NCBI GenBank assembly: GCA_963978905.1
Contig: OZ022261.1
Location: 21,511,686 to 21,575,685, forward strand
Direction: 5' to 3'
Source: Trichostrongylus colubriformis
Taxonomy: Eukaryota > Nematoda > Chromadorea > Rhabditida > Trichostrongylidae
Length of the DNA: 64,000 nt
Below the pieces are notes generated by a model. That model saw only the letters and a list, made by a program, of their open reading frames with translations, was not told the DNA's origin and made no database searches. A program made the translations under genes and the position numbers. Shown here in pieces: positions 47,180 to 58,975 of this stretch (position 1 is the first letter of the stretch; the number at the start of each line of letters is the position of its first letter).

Positions 47180-47690
47180 CACGTACAGATTCCATCACAT
47201 TTAACCCATTGTGGGCGGTCCTCCGCTCATTTTGAGCGTGCTCAGGATAGCTGATACATTGGTTATTTCTACCGATTTTTTCCTGGTCTCAAGGCTGCGT
47301 TATGACCTAGTTATGAGTTTTTGCTGTAAGGACCGTCACTTTAGGTGCGCTCCGCCCACTATGCCCAAGCCTATTTCATGATTTTCAAAACACATCGGTG
47401 ATCTCAATACATCTTACCTCACGCTTGTGTCATATTAGAACCCAATTAACAATTTTCGATCTGAACGGAACATTCCAGTGGACGCTTCGCCCTCCGTGGG
47501 CCCAACTTAACTTGGTCCATGTGTGCTCTTTACTTCTAGTCCCATACTCATCCCAACTTGTCACCATCTGAGCAGGTCGTTTTTCATATAATACTTAATT
47601 TCGTGACAGGCGAACAGAAGGACTTACAGGCGGACAAACGGACGTACAGACAGGCGGAGCATTTTATACAGAGCCTTCCGACAGTGAGGA
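47180..47690 (+). repeat. Dispersed repeat related to 27.85-28.37 kb
   Basis: CTTAACTTGGTCCATGTGTG, CTTTACTTCTAGTCCCATAC and AGCAGGTCGTTTTTCAT match the tandem copies near 27.9 and 28.2 kb. It ends in a run of GGACAGACGG-like units (about 47610-47665). Confidence 0.5.
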
Positions 47691-47854
47691 TGAGTATCTC
47701 AAACGCTGCTGACCGCTTGGTCTCTAGGATCCAGTTGCTTGGCGGTTGACGGGTGGTAGAAGGGCCATCTCACGATTACGATTATTGTCTAGGTGGCCTC
47801 GAATGCTAACGGGTTGTGGTAAGTTTGGGTGGATAGTTATGAACTGTCTTGATC

Positions 47855-47885
47855 CTGGAGAAAGCGATCGCGCTGAAACGTCAGC
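47855..47885 (+). other. Second hammerhead-like core, degenerate
   Basis: CTGGAGAAAGCGATCGCGCT followed by GAAACGTCAGC: a core-like CUGGAGA, a hairpin AGCG-AUCG-CGCU and GAAACGUC. One core base differs from CUGANGA and the outer stem is poor. It is likely a decayed relative of the motif at 57146-57181. Confidence 0.25.
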
Positions 47886-47999
47886 TTATAAAGGTATTTT
47901 GCCAGTCAATAGTCAAATTGTAAAGAAAATCGACAGATAACATTGCCAAGGTTTATGTGAAGCCGCTTCTGGAAAGCTACTGATGCAATGATTATTCCG

Positions 48000-49800
48000 C
48001 TCCCTAATTATTGAACTTCAGTATGTTTATAATAATTATATCGTGACCAGAACAACTCGGTCCGCGTCATCGAGCCGGTATAAGGCAGCTCTGTTCCAGA
48101 CCTAGCAATAACGGACTGCGTGTTCGTATGTAACTGGTCGTGTGCTCCCGCGTTCTTTCGACGGTAATGAAGCAACATTAGAAACAGTTCCCTCACTACG
48201 ATGGAAGTGGCTCCTTCCAGTGCGCTGGAAATGAGGGGACTGGGAGAGGACTGAATAATATCACTGAGCGGTTTTGAAATCAATAGTGTGCATTCATGCG
48301 ATGTGATAATAACGCGAACTGATTCATGCAGGGTGCCGCAGAGCAAGAGGTCGGGGCCGACAACATTTGAAAAAAAAAATACGAGGACAGTGGTAAAAAT
48401 CCGGAACTATCGCAGTGAAATCATCTTTAGATCACTAAGCAACATTTTTGACACTGCCTACAACAGTATAAGTTTCTAGTGGCCGTCCATAGTCATATTT
48501 TCATGTGCAATCAACGTCAAACCACTTTCGTTTTCCGCTTTTAATTGCTGGATGTGTAGAAGGTTATATTTGAAGACTTCATGCGATTTCCATGTATCAA
48601 AACGTTATTTTAGAGAATGAGAGAGGAAAGTAATCTCCTTTTAAAATGCACCGCACACATGTTCGGGACTCTATCATAGAGAACCCTTTCCTGTAATTCG
48701 AAAGTAAAGGTGATTCCTGCGGAAAGCAGCTAAATGTCCGTGAAAGGTGAGTGATTTTCCCAATTGGTCGATCAATTCTGACGAAATGAGCTTAAAAACT
48801 TTCAAAAATGTCGTGAAAAGCTCATGCAGAAAAGTGCTCTGGAACATAAAGATTGCTCAGTAATATATGATGTTTGTGCGGAACATGGGCGACGCCAATT
48901 AAACATGTGAATGTAGGCCTAAAAAAGTGGGGTTCTTGTCTGAAAGTAGGAAAAAATGAAATTTTGCAGCTTTCACCGAGAAGCTAGTGACCTACATATC
49001 GATCGTTAAACTCGCCGCATCGAGACGAATCCAACGCTTCTAATTGTTTCCCATCATGTTCACTTTATTCCAAGTTATGACGGTGCAACGCTGCGCGAAT
49101 TAATCCGTCGCCAGGTGTTGATTTTTCAAAAAATGTAAGCGGTATTGTATAGTTGGAGAAGGCACAGACCAGAGCAGATGACCAGGGCTTTCGCGCAAAC
49201 TTAGATCGTAGTCAACAGAATTTCGAGCCCCTTCGGGGCGATATTAAGTAAATGCTGCTGGGACGCGGCACAGTGAGGAAACACTGCCCACGATCAATAC
49301 AGCCGCGCCAGCACTGAGTGATTGACCGCGAACCAGCGTTGGGATAGATGCGATCGTAGCGACTGGTCTTCGAGTATAGGCGTGGCTATACCAATCTATG
49401 CTTACCCCTTTTCGTTTCCATATCTTTAGCAAATGTTAGTGCTAGCGGATTTCGATGACGGCGGGAGGGGAGAAATTTCAAAAGATATTTTCGTGTAAGC
49501 CACGACTGGGAGAATCTGGCGTGTAATTCATCCTTTGTCGAACGTATCGGAGATTTTTAATCGGCATCCGCCAATAGTACATCAATATTTGGATAGAGGT
49601 CCAAATACTTACTTCTCTTCCGAAGACCACTTCTTAACTGAAGTGCCTTGCTTCCTTTTCGGTCTAAACACCGATTGCTCGACAGGTCTTGATCGATGTT
49701 GATGAATTATCCCAACCAGGCGCAGGGCTACGTTGAGGATATCTTGACGAGGAGGTTCGTATTTTGGCTCAGAAGGTGGGGTTCGCACATGTTTTCATCG
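48000..49800. other. Intergenic stretch with no supported gene
   Basis: A minus-strand frame at 48008-48346 is open for 112 codons, but it lacks convincing splice sites or a recognisable domain. The rest (48480-49800) is AT-rich with short frames only. Confidence 0.4.
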
Positions 49801-49824
49801 ACAAATGCTCGACACCCACGTACC

Positions 49825-50273
49825 CTTAAAGACCCGGAAGGGGGTAATTTTGGCTTACGGTAGAACAGACGTAGTGTGGACGAGTTTGAGTGGCCGCCAT
49901 TGCACAAACTCGCCAATTTGACGCCATGGCATGGTGCCAAAAGAAGATGTTTCTATTATGAATTTGTTTTTTCCTTTTCCTTTTTACTTTGTTCTTTCTT
50001 ATATTGTTTCTAGATAAACTTACATGAATGCTAATGTAGTGAGAATGGCCACTCCACTGCGCTGAGAGTCAGGTGCTACAACTATCGTTGGCCCACGGCC
50101 CGTCTCTTACAGCGGACAACTCGGAAAGTCTGTGTGTTGGATGCGAATTGGATGGAATACACACCGCAGCGTCGCGCTTTTGAGTCCGGGTTTTTCGCCT
50201 ATGTATTATCGCTTCTAACCCTTGTATTCGTTACGAAATCCCCTTGTTTCGGTCTCTTTCGGTTCCTTTAAGG
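49825..50273. mobile_element. About 450-bp MITE, TTAAAG ends, copy 4
   Basis: ACCCTTAAAGACCCGGAAGG and TTTCGGTTCCTTTAAGGGT are inverted ends. Internal blocks match the copies at 6489, 10613 and 13387. It lies downstream of secreted paralogue B. Confidence 0.65.
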
Positions 50274-51069
50274 GTGCACCGTTGGCAAAATTGAGGAAAT
50301 TTGGTCGATCTGCCGGTCGGTCTTTGTGTCGACCAATAATGGTACTTCCATACTTTGTACTAAACAGTAGTGGTATGTTTATCGAGTGACTATCCTTTTT
50401 GCACAACTCGAGTATAGACGCAAACAGTATTAGAAGAATTTTCTCGATGCCAGGCTTGACCCTGATCCCAACCTTCTGCAATGTCTCCAATGAGTCTCCC
50501 ATTCAGGTTAATAACATAAAAACATTAGATGGGGAATTCGCAGAAGTCACTTCCTTACATAAGGTTTAGTGGAGCACGGGATTCTCAGCTGTTCCTACAT
50601 ACCTCAGAAATGGCACACCCCAGATTCGAAACGGTACTCTAAAATTCTTAGTTTTACGGATGAGTTTCTGCATTGCAACATCAAACCTGCTGTATTCGAT
50701 CAGCAATCGTAAGCTGTAGGCAGAAGGAGTCAATGCGGCGTCGCACACACCACACACGCGGCATTCACGATGGGTGCGCGCGCATCGCGCCGCGTAACAA
50801 TGCGTGGCCTAGCACTGAGGAAGAACCATTCGTTGCTGTTGTTGATAGGACCTACACAAATGAAACCAATTTGAATGCAGAAATGTAATTTGGGATTGGC
50901 CTTTATTTCTTTACTACTTTGTTTGCAAAATGTTGAGCCTAAAAACGTCATCTTAGTACGTGTTATTTATTGTTGATGTGGTAATATTAACATTGTAAAA
51001 AAAAAACAGTTATGCACATAATCGATATCACTGAGTATTGCGTATCTTCGCCTTCTCGTATAAGTTCTT

Positions 51070-53513
51070 TTATCCACATGTTCCTTCAAAACACGCGACA
51101 CCGAACCTGTCCATTGGACGAGGTACAAGATCATCTCCGACAACCATTCTTGAAAAAAATATATTCTCGTTCAGTGACCCTCACAGGGATGCATGGAAGG
51201 GAAATTTCGACCATAATCACCTGATCCATCCGTTGCCTTGATACTTGGCGGTGATGTTCTTCGCCGGTGCCCATGCATTTTGCTTCCATTTGAATGTGCG
51301 AACCATCCATGGTTTCTTTCCACAGTCTTCGCCGTCTACCTTCAGTATCAACGTGTTATTATTTTCCTGTTACATATAAAAAACCTCCGCTTCGTACCTT
51401 GACTTTCTTTGTTCCTTTACCCTCAAAAACCATGGGAAGAGACTGAACTCCGAGTGCCGGGATTATGACGAGAGCTTTGAACTGAAACACTATATATGCC
51501 ATGTAGCCTGGCTTTGAACTGTTGTCAGCAAAACAGACGGTGGGGAGGAATGCTACAGTGTCCTGCAGTGAGCACATTATGATGCTTCGAGTGAGTTTAC
51601 CCGCTTGAGCCTAATTATCAAAATATCAGGGGGAGGGAATTTAGGTTCACGATATGAGTCACGGTGGTTCGCAATTCGCTGGTTGCACACGCGACGCCTT
51701 GCCAGGAAGCTGAGGGTGAACTAATTGTTTTCAAATACGAACACTCTTTTTTCTTATGCTCTCGTTTTCATTGTACCACTGGCTTGTTATTGTGTGCTGT
51801 TAACTTGTTTAACATCATCAACAATGAAAAACAAATTCATTTCACGCAACATCAGACAACAGTTCCTCGGCCCGCCTGAAGCGTACAAATCGAAGTGAAG
51901 CGCGCTAGAATCGCAATAACGTTCTATACGCCCGTTTCTCATCTCGATTTTCGATACACATTATCTTATCTGAGTTCGAATGTCCGTTTACAGTGAACAG
52001 TGTTTTGGAAGTACGCATTCCTTCCTTGCCCCTTCGGTGCCTTTAAGCGAATGAACTCCATACTTCAAGGTCATGTGAGTGGCGCGAAATATATTTGGAG
52101 AATGCATGCTCATCAGGGTATGAACGTATACGATGATTTGCTAAGGATTGCAGTCATACAAGGCGACGGATCGTTGCGATTGCCTACAAAACATCGCAAC
52201 ACTCACCTTAGCAACCAATATGCACAGTGATTGCGGTGAACTAAAAGCATTACTACGACCAGCACTTTGTGCAACCAGCAGCGCCAGCCAGCTTTCAGAG
52301 TATTGATCTCGGGCTCCTGTATGCGGCGCGGCTTGCGGCCATAGCGGCGATCGCCTCGCGGAGTATGACTGATGGCCAAACGTGTGGCGCTCCACAGAAA
52401 ATCTGGTGATTATTGAGCATTACGTTCCTACACTTGCTTAATCTCCAGTCTACAAATGACACGGAAGTGCCATTTGTAGTACCTATTAGTATTCCAGAAA
52501 CGGATGTCCATCTTTAGGACAGTATTTCGTGCGACGTGCGAGTTAGGGGCGCTGTACATACAGGGTATGACAAAAGTATTGACCGCATGACAATGTCTTA
52601 CCATTTCGGCTAGATAGAAGGTATCAACATGAATTTTGCTGACTCTAGAACTTGTGAAGGTTGCCTTCGGCCTATATATGCTCAGGAAGCTGCAAAGCAA
52701 ATGCTTGCTGTTGGAAGGGGACAGAATAGGGTTCAAAGTGTAGTCATATCTAGGGGTAAACGTATAACTTGATGACAATGTTAAATTAGTTGAGCTGGTT
52801 GGCTTTGAGTGAATTATCGTCGAATTTGTGGAATTTTGTCACTCCTCCGCAGAGCCTCGCTGCAGCACTTCCTCCAGACTGCTAGAATGCTAAGCTGCTC
52901 TACTATTCCCGTTCGAGCATCTTGGAGCACGAAGCTTGCCTACATTTTACGAAATCCCACCGCCAACCATACCTATTTAGCTACTGGGTCAGGCGCACGG
53001 GAGCACCAGCCAAGGTACACATTATGATTAAAGTTCAGAAGTCAAAAGCTCAAGTCAAAACCCAAAACATGCCAAAGGCAGGCGAAGAAGTGCGCAGTTT
53101 CCTGCATTTTTTTTCGTATTTTTCCACATGAAAGAACAATGAGTGTTGCACCAAAGGATTTACAATGACGGCAGAAGGTACTACTGGTCCTGCACACGTG
53201 TTTCCAGTTGGTCATGAATAAACAGAAAAATCTGCAATATCGTAAATTCCCATATCACTGAGGTAATTGAGCAACTGGTTGGATAATAATAGATAAAATG
53301 TTAGAATGAGTACCGAAGAAATAATCCGTGAATTTTGCTAAGATTTCAAGGGGCACATTCTGGTTAACCACCTTTTCCGAATTGCTAATGGACATTTAAA
53401 CTCACTTTTTTGGCTGTCTTTGATGTGACTCTGACGGTAATCTTACATGTATAGCTATCGGTAAGTGCAATGAAGCAGCAAATGAGGGCGATGATCCGGA
53501 TTGCGGAGGTCAT
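51070..53513 (-). CDS. Small secreted protein, paralogue B (four exons)
   Basis: Exons 53406-53513, 51398-51481, 51221-51366 and 51070-51148 join in phase (0, 0, 2) to 138 residues. MTSAIRIIALICCFIALTDS is a signal peptide. The mature part begins YTCKITVRVTSKTAKK and continues FKALVIIPALGVQSLPMVFE, LILKVDGEDCGKKPWMV, FKWKQNAWAPAKNITAKYQG and MVVGDDLVPRPMDRFG, ending FEGTCG. Exons 1, 2 and 4 have exactly the same lengths as in paralogue A (108, 84 and 79 bp). AATAAA lies about 165 bp past the stop (minus strand, 50902-50907). Likely exported from the cell; function unknown. Tandem duplication is the simplest origin. Confidence 0.85.
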
Positions 53514-53579
53514 CCTTTGGTGAATTGATGAATGAATGCGGTGTCTTTCGTTGAAACACAGCAATAATCCGTGTCTCTC

Positions 53580-53634
53580 TTATATAGCGCTGAAATGATA
53601 ATTGAAGATGAGATGACACACTGATCTAGAAAAT
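53580..53634 (-). promoter_or_regulatory. Promoter block of secreted paralogue B
   Basis: Minus strand: AGCGCTATATAA (53580-53591) lies 67 bp from the ATG, with ATTTTCTAGATCAGTGTGTC in 53612-53634. The second block matches that of paralogue A without mismatch over about 23 bp, while intervening bases differ. Confidence 0.68.
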
Positions 53635-54029
53635 GCGAATGCGGAGAAATTGACAGACGTGAAACAATTGTATAATGACGAACTTCGTCGACCTTCCAGC
53701 TAGGAAAAAAAAGGATGCGTTCTGCACATTGATGACGTTACAGTGGAAATCCCATAGGTATGGGAGATCGTCGGTGACACAAACAAGTACCTCAGCCTTC
53801 TTCGTTTCGTTGACCGAGCAGATCCTCCGTTCACTGTTTTCATAATTCACACAGTTGCACCGTGACGGGACCTCTGACCACCGCGTCCCGCCATCCTTTG
53901 AAGGCATTGGAAGGGGTAAACTTGGCAGATTGTGGTATATGAAAATAAGGGTGCTCAGCAATGTCACAGTAGAGAAAAAAAAAACGAAATCAAACGGCGG
54001 AAAAACCGAGATATGGGAACACAGAACCC

Positions 54030-54240
54030 GCTCTCCTTTTCTCTTTCACGCTTCTCTGCGTCACTGGCCGGAGAGACTGCAGACGGGGTGAGAAGCTAAT
54101 CAATCAGCCGGAACGTTGCCCCGCCCTCACCAGCAACTCGCCAGACCGATGAATTGTGGAACGACGCGCCGTGCTGCGGGACCGTTATAAGACCCCAAGC
54201 CGCACCTTTTCAGTGCGAGTTTCGCTACATAGCACCTCTT
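54030..54240 (+). repeat. Repeat shared with 45440-45670
   Basis: See the shared GTTATAAGACCCCAAGCCGC block and flanking segments. It lies about 450-650 bp upstream of the ATG of paralogue B. Confidence 0.5.
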
Positions 54241-55099
54241 CTAAAGTGGTTTGTTGTCAGAGAGCATATGTTCCCAGCACTTTCTCCTCAACCCTTCTGG
54301 GTGCCTCAAACTTACGGCTCTCTCTTACCTCTAGGTATCTGCCAAACTAAACGCTACACAAGCATTAGAAAAACGCTATAGCTCTCCATATGGAAGACAA
54401 GCAACACATAAGCTTTATTTCTGACGAAATAAATGTAACAGAACAAGTTATTATGTGAAGTATGTACAATTGGGGCTGTTAACTGTGTGATCACAGAATG
54501 CATAGGATCGAAAATAAGCCAAACTTTAGGGATTATTTGGCTAGAATCTGTAAACCAATCCGTGCTTATTTCTGAACATTTCACCGGCACTAAAGCTACT
54601 CGGAAGTTTCAATGGAACCATTCGCTTGTAGAAGATTATCCACAAAAGTGCACAGACACCGGCATAAGCAATTTCCATTCCCCATGCCGGTCGAGGGCCA
54701 TATGCCGCGAAGAGATTCCTGCAAATCTAGGCATATCCTGGGTCTGTAGGAGGATTACATAGCTCATTCAAGGCCTATATTACAGAAAATTTCAGATCAT
54801 ACAGCGCCAGGCACATATTTTCATATTCCCAAATACCGCTAGTTGCCTGCCGCTTAGAGCAGGTGACTGCACTGATCGTGGCAACGCTCTCACTATGCAC
54901 CGGCCAGCGCACACCCACAACAGAATGCTTTGATCACGGCGTGCATTGTAGTGATCGCGACCGCGTCGTCGAGTGTGAATGGGAGCTGCCTTTACTACGA
55001 ATCCGAGAAAAGTCCGTGGGAATGATTCCCCTTTATGAATGATTGAAATTCGATGTGTGGTAAAACTACGAACCATGTTTGTGAGCTTTTCACGCTATA

Positions 55100-55590
55100 G
55101 CTCGCCATTCCCCGCCGGGTGGGGGCCACGAGGTCGAATTTCCGCGCGGCCGCGCGCGACGAGCGGCGCGGCGGGTGCGAGTGCCAGTGGCTGGGGGTGT
55201 GTACCCTTATGTCAGAATGCCGCACTGCGGCATGTCGCAAGCGAAGCAATGCGGACGAGCCAAAGGCGCCATGTTGTTGGCTCCCAAAGCGATAGAAGTC
55301 AACTGCCGTATCCATTACGTTGTAATCGTTCTGAGACCCAACTACCGCGACGCGCATAGCTCGCACACACTGTGTCGCACGCCGCTCGTCGTCGTGCGGC
55401 ATCCTGATGTAAGGGTACACACCCCAGTGGCTGGGCATGGCAGCCTTCATGCGAGGCAGTGTAGCATGAGTGGAAGCGCAGACGTGACGCAGTCACACTT
55501 GGCCGTTTTCCCACGGGCAATCGATACGGCGAGTCGTCTGGGCGCCGCGAGTGCACCGCCGCGAAGCGGAAATTCGACCTCGTGAGCCCC
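55100..55590. mobile_element. GC-rich MITE carrying a nested element
   Basis: GGGGCCACGAGGTCGAATTT and AAATTCGACCTCGTGAGCCC are inverted ends. The interior matches 46840-47060 and 8300-8500. A 230-bp element is inserted at 55195-55424. Confidence 0.72.
55195..55424. mobile_element. Nested inverted-repeat element with 9-10 bp target duplication
   Basis: GGGTGTGTACCCTTATGTCA and CATAAGGGTACACACCC-like ends are inverted (right end GATGTAAGGGTACACACCC). CAGTGGCTGG stands on both sides (55185-55194 and 55425-55434). A 9-10 bp duplication is typical of Mutator-like elements, though no transposase is present to prove the class. Confidence 0.75.
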
Positions 55591-57145
55591 AACCTTCCCC
55601 GCCAGATATTTTTGATCGTATATTCCTTTCTTTTTCTCCCTTTGTTTTACCTAAAAAAGCTCAGTCACAAAAAATGAACTTACGATACAAAAATCGGACC
55701 ACACATTCTGGCGACGCTACCGCTCAGTAGAAGAACACCTTGCATTGTACCCTGTAAAATTTCCATGATGCAGTTGTTCTGTTTTTGTGAAAAGACAATG
55801 GCCCACACTTCAACTTCCTTTGCTCTACTAATCGGAAGCTGATGACTTCGCTAAGCTTATTCACCTGTTAATGGTTCTCTGTTATCACCTCATTTTTCCC
55901 GTTATTGCAATCCTTTTCACCTACCTGACTTCGAGGTCCAATCAAGGTGGAAAACACTGTGTTCATGCTGACATTGATGAGCGAAAATGAAGTCCCCACA
56001 ATCACAATATAGGTGACGACGAATAGCACAGGATTTATTGGCGGGGTAGTGGCACACCTAAACGTCACGTGAGCTGGTCAGTTATTGCTGTAGCACGAAG
56101 GCTTCTCACAAGGAAGGCCCATCAGAGCATATAGAGTTTATCTAAAACGGTTTTTTTGCACTTTGTTGGGTGCCATACATGAAAGTTGAGTGAAAATCTC
56201 GATTAATCTGAAAACTCGTTCTCCTAAGTAGTTCGTCCCCCTAACGATTATCGCAGACGCTTTGCCGGAAAAGCCGCGTCCATGGTATCAGCGCTGGCAG
56301 GTACAAACAGATAAGCCGTAAATCGCAAAAAAAAAAACTGGAAACAGGGGTACTAATGCAGAATAATGCATTTTGCACTCAGTTTGCATGTGCGGCCAAA
56401 TTTGCACCGGCTTTTGCTTCAAGCGTAAGCTTTTATGCAGAAAAAGTCGATGAAGAAGCTTGTCATGCCCTAGAGGGCCATCCTTGTCAAATGTAGGCCC
56501 CTGCATATATCAACGAATCACATATGATAACTCAGCGAGCATTTCCATTCTTTAGACTTTTCGTTATCCTCTCGGGAGGCATCCAAGATCATGCACAGCA
56601 GCTAGGTGCGGCCATTAGGCTGCATTCAAACTCGGCGATACAGCCGAAGCAACTGGGACCGCCGTAAGGCACTGGTAGCGCGGAGCCAGTTAGTGCTGGC
56701 TAAGGGCCAAACCTTATGAAGGAAACACTGCCACGATCAATGTCGCCACACAGTCTGTACGAAACTCTAGGCCTTTAAGTTTCTCTATGACGCCCTGGCC
56801 ATCTTATAAGCCTTTAATTTGTCAAATTCTGAGAACTATAAGTGCATGTATAGGCATACAAAGGTAGCTTTTATACTCTGTGATACTGCTCGCGTCACTG
56901 TCCGCGTTCATACCAGCAGCAGGGTATAAAAGCGATTTGGGTGGGAGACAAGAGGGTCTAACTAGGTTAGATCACGCAAGCACGACGGCCACGTCTTCTA
57001 GTCCGTAGCCAGGAAAAAGCACGGCGCTTGGCCGCGCGATGCGGTGAACTGTTCCATGTTCGACTCTCTTTTAATCTTGGCATTGATAGATACTCTGGCT
57101 AGTTTGTTGTTAAGCCTTCCAAGATTCACGATCTTATTTATTCTA

Positions 57146-57181
57146 GGCTAACGTTTCGGCGTCTTCGCCTTCTTCAGAGCC
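57146..57181 (-). ncRNA. Hammerhead-like motif of Penelope type
   Basis: Minus strand: GGCT, then CTGAAGA, a short hairpin GGCG-AAGA-CGCC, then GAAACGTT and AGCC, which can pair with the leading GGCT. CUGANGA...GAAA is the hammerhead core. The almost absent stem III resembles small hammerhead variants reported with Penelope-like retroelements that act as dimers. An AATAAA-like string follows at once. One extra A before the hairpin departs from the consensus, so activity is uncertain. Confidence 0.4.
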
Positions 57182-57229
57182 TGAAAAGTCGAAAAAACTA
57201 GTGCGGTGAAATGCGGTGAACTAGTTGAA

Positions 57230-57545
57230 CATTCCCGATGGGGCGGGGGTCGACTGGTCGATTTTCCGTTTCGCGGCGCCGTTAGTACAAGTCGTTTGAA
57301 ATTCGCTCAAGACGCAATGGGCTGGTGCCGTTAGGGACCTTTGGAGATGGTACCTATTTTCAGCAACATGTGAATTAGAATTTTCTGAGACTGCACTATG
57401 AGCTCTTCATCGTCCTCCAAAACTCATAAAGGCATCGCTATCACAGCTTCTATGGTACTTGAGGTTGTTGCTGATTGTTGTGTTATCTTGATAGGTTTCG
57501 TCAACTGTTAACGCTCCTGAAGAAACTTCTGTGGTTCACTCCTGC
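57230..57545 (-). pseudogene. Inverted copy of the exon-like segment at 28.45 kb plus adjoining repeat
   Basis: On the minus strand, the acceptor GTTTCTTCAG (near 57520) leads into a frame with TVDETYQDNTTISNN and SCDSDAFMSFGGR. The alternative frame open at 28.45 kb has an internal stop here and a 3-bp deletion. The adjoining 57230-57365 carries the same GGTACC repeat as 28620-28770. It could still be the last exon of the gene starting at 57982; phases could not be reconciled. Confidence 0.4.
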
Positions 57546-57599
57546 AAAATGAGAGAGAGAACAATAACAGTTAAATTACCTTAAATATTTCAGTTCTTA

Positions 57600-57800
57600 C
57601 AGAAAGCATAAGAACAGAAGGAAATAGCCGCTCGCGCTGAAAATAGTGCAGTCTTTTTTAAAGGTCCCTCACGGTACCAGCCAGTTGCGCCTTGAGCGGA
57701 ATCCAAGCGACTCGCTCCCGACGCGCCGTTCGCCGCAGGCGGTTGCGCGAAAATTCGACCAATCAGCACCCACCCTTCCTGAGGCACACCCATAGCTACG
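57600..57800 (-). repeat. GGTACCGTGAGGGACCTT repeat with CGAATTTTCGCGCAACCGCC
   Basis: Shared blocks with 25995-26115, 28620-28770 and, in inverse, 57230-57365. It lies between the signal-peptide exon at 57876 and the exon-like segment at 57375-57545. Confidence 0.5.
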
Positions 57801-57875
57801 CCCACGCAGTTTTTTTTTAAAACTGTCTGCCCTGGCCGCAGGATAAACGAAACCGTAGTTGAAGCAAATACGTAC

Positions 57876-57982
57876 CATTCAAACGACGGTCTGCATCCAA
57901 CGGGATCCGGATTCGGTACAATGGAACCATTAACGCTGACAACTGAAAGTAGAAGCGTAGATGTAAAAGCTGTACGGAACAA
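57876..57982 (-). CDS. Signal-peptide first exon of a putative secreted protein
   Basis: ATG at 57982 opens MFRTAFTSTLLLSVVSVNGS, a good signal peptide, then IVPNPDPVGCRPSFEW, closed by a strong donor (GAATG|GTACGT). The exon has 35 codons plus two bases. The next exon in phase may be the one after CATTTTGCAG near 57542, which would add about ten residues (SEPQKFLQER) and a stop, but this is uncertain. No relationship to the secreted paralogues A and B was seen. Function unknown. Confidence 0.5.
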
Positions 57983-58286
57983 ATCAGGTTAGCCTTCTGA
58001 CTTTTATGGCAAGTTTATGCCGCTCTCTGAGCCCCCCCCCCCCCTCCCTCCCTCCCTATGGCTCTATCCTCGAAGCTGATTATCTAGTGGATATTTGCTA
58101 GTGAGGGGCTGCAACTTGTTAAGCACTTCTCAACCTTAACAATAGTGCTATGTTTTAAGATGCTCGCACTCTCAATCTAACAATACTTGAGTTAGAGAAC
58201 GGGCAAGCACTGGCGTTATCGTATCCATTGAATAAGAAGAACAATTTTCCGAGTAAATGGCTCCTCTCATTACTTGCACAATAGTG

Positions 58287-58975
58287 TATTAGGTCTGTGC
58301 AGAATAAATGGCCAAAACGGAGCACTTTTTTCAAAACGCCATAACTTCGCTCAGACACAACTTTATTTGTCGAAATAAAAACCATTCGAATCTGCAGAAT
58401 TTTGCCAACGATCTGTTGAGGAAAATATACTATCAAGATCAAATTCAGGATTGCGAAAATTGATGAAGTCAACGATGGCATTTTCAACATGCATCGTTTC
58501 GGCGAACTCTTTCTGACCCAGGTTTGCATCGAGAACCAGGAAAAAGTGGTAATTCGTCAGAGATAAGTCTGAGGAAGAAGGGGGTGAGGGAGAGTCTCGA
58601 TCAGTTTCTGCCGGGTGACTTGCGAACTGTGGGGTTTTGCGTTGTTTTGCGCACCCAGTAAAAAAATGATGCAGTTAGGCATCGAGCCTCTCCCTCACCC
58701 CCCTTACTCCCCAGACCTATCCCTGACGGATTACCACTTTTTCCGGGTTCCCGATGCAAACCTGCGGCAGAAAAATTATGCACGGTAAAAATGCCATTCT
58801 TGACTTTATTGCTTCTAGCAATCCAGAATTTGATCATGGTGACATATTTTCTTCCCAACAGATCATTGGCGAAATTCTGTAGATTCGAATGGTTCTTATT
58901 TCAACAAGTAAACTTGTGTCTGAGCGAAGTTATGGCCAGTTATGCTTTGGCCATTTATTCTGCACAGACCTAATA
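58287..58975. mobile_element. Palindromic mariner foldback with transposase 3' end
   Basis: TATTAGGTCTGTGCAGAATA and TATTCTGCACAGACCTAATA are inverted ends with TA at the tips. Arms of about 215-240 bp (58287-58525 and 58740-58975) mirror each other, around a centre that encodes on the plus strand a mariner-type LPHPPYSPDLSLTDYHFFR (about 58690-58750). Palindrome and transposase tail parallel the foldbacks at 15.2 and 26.9 kb but come from a different mariner. Confidence 0.8.

Noticed and set aside
54995..55592. Long frames of 100-151 codons on both strands
   Set aside because: They run through a GC-rich palindromic MITE and its nested insertion; opposite-strand openness is expected for such sequence.
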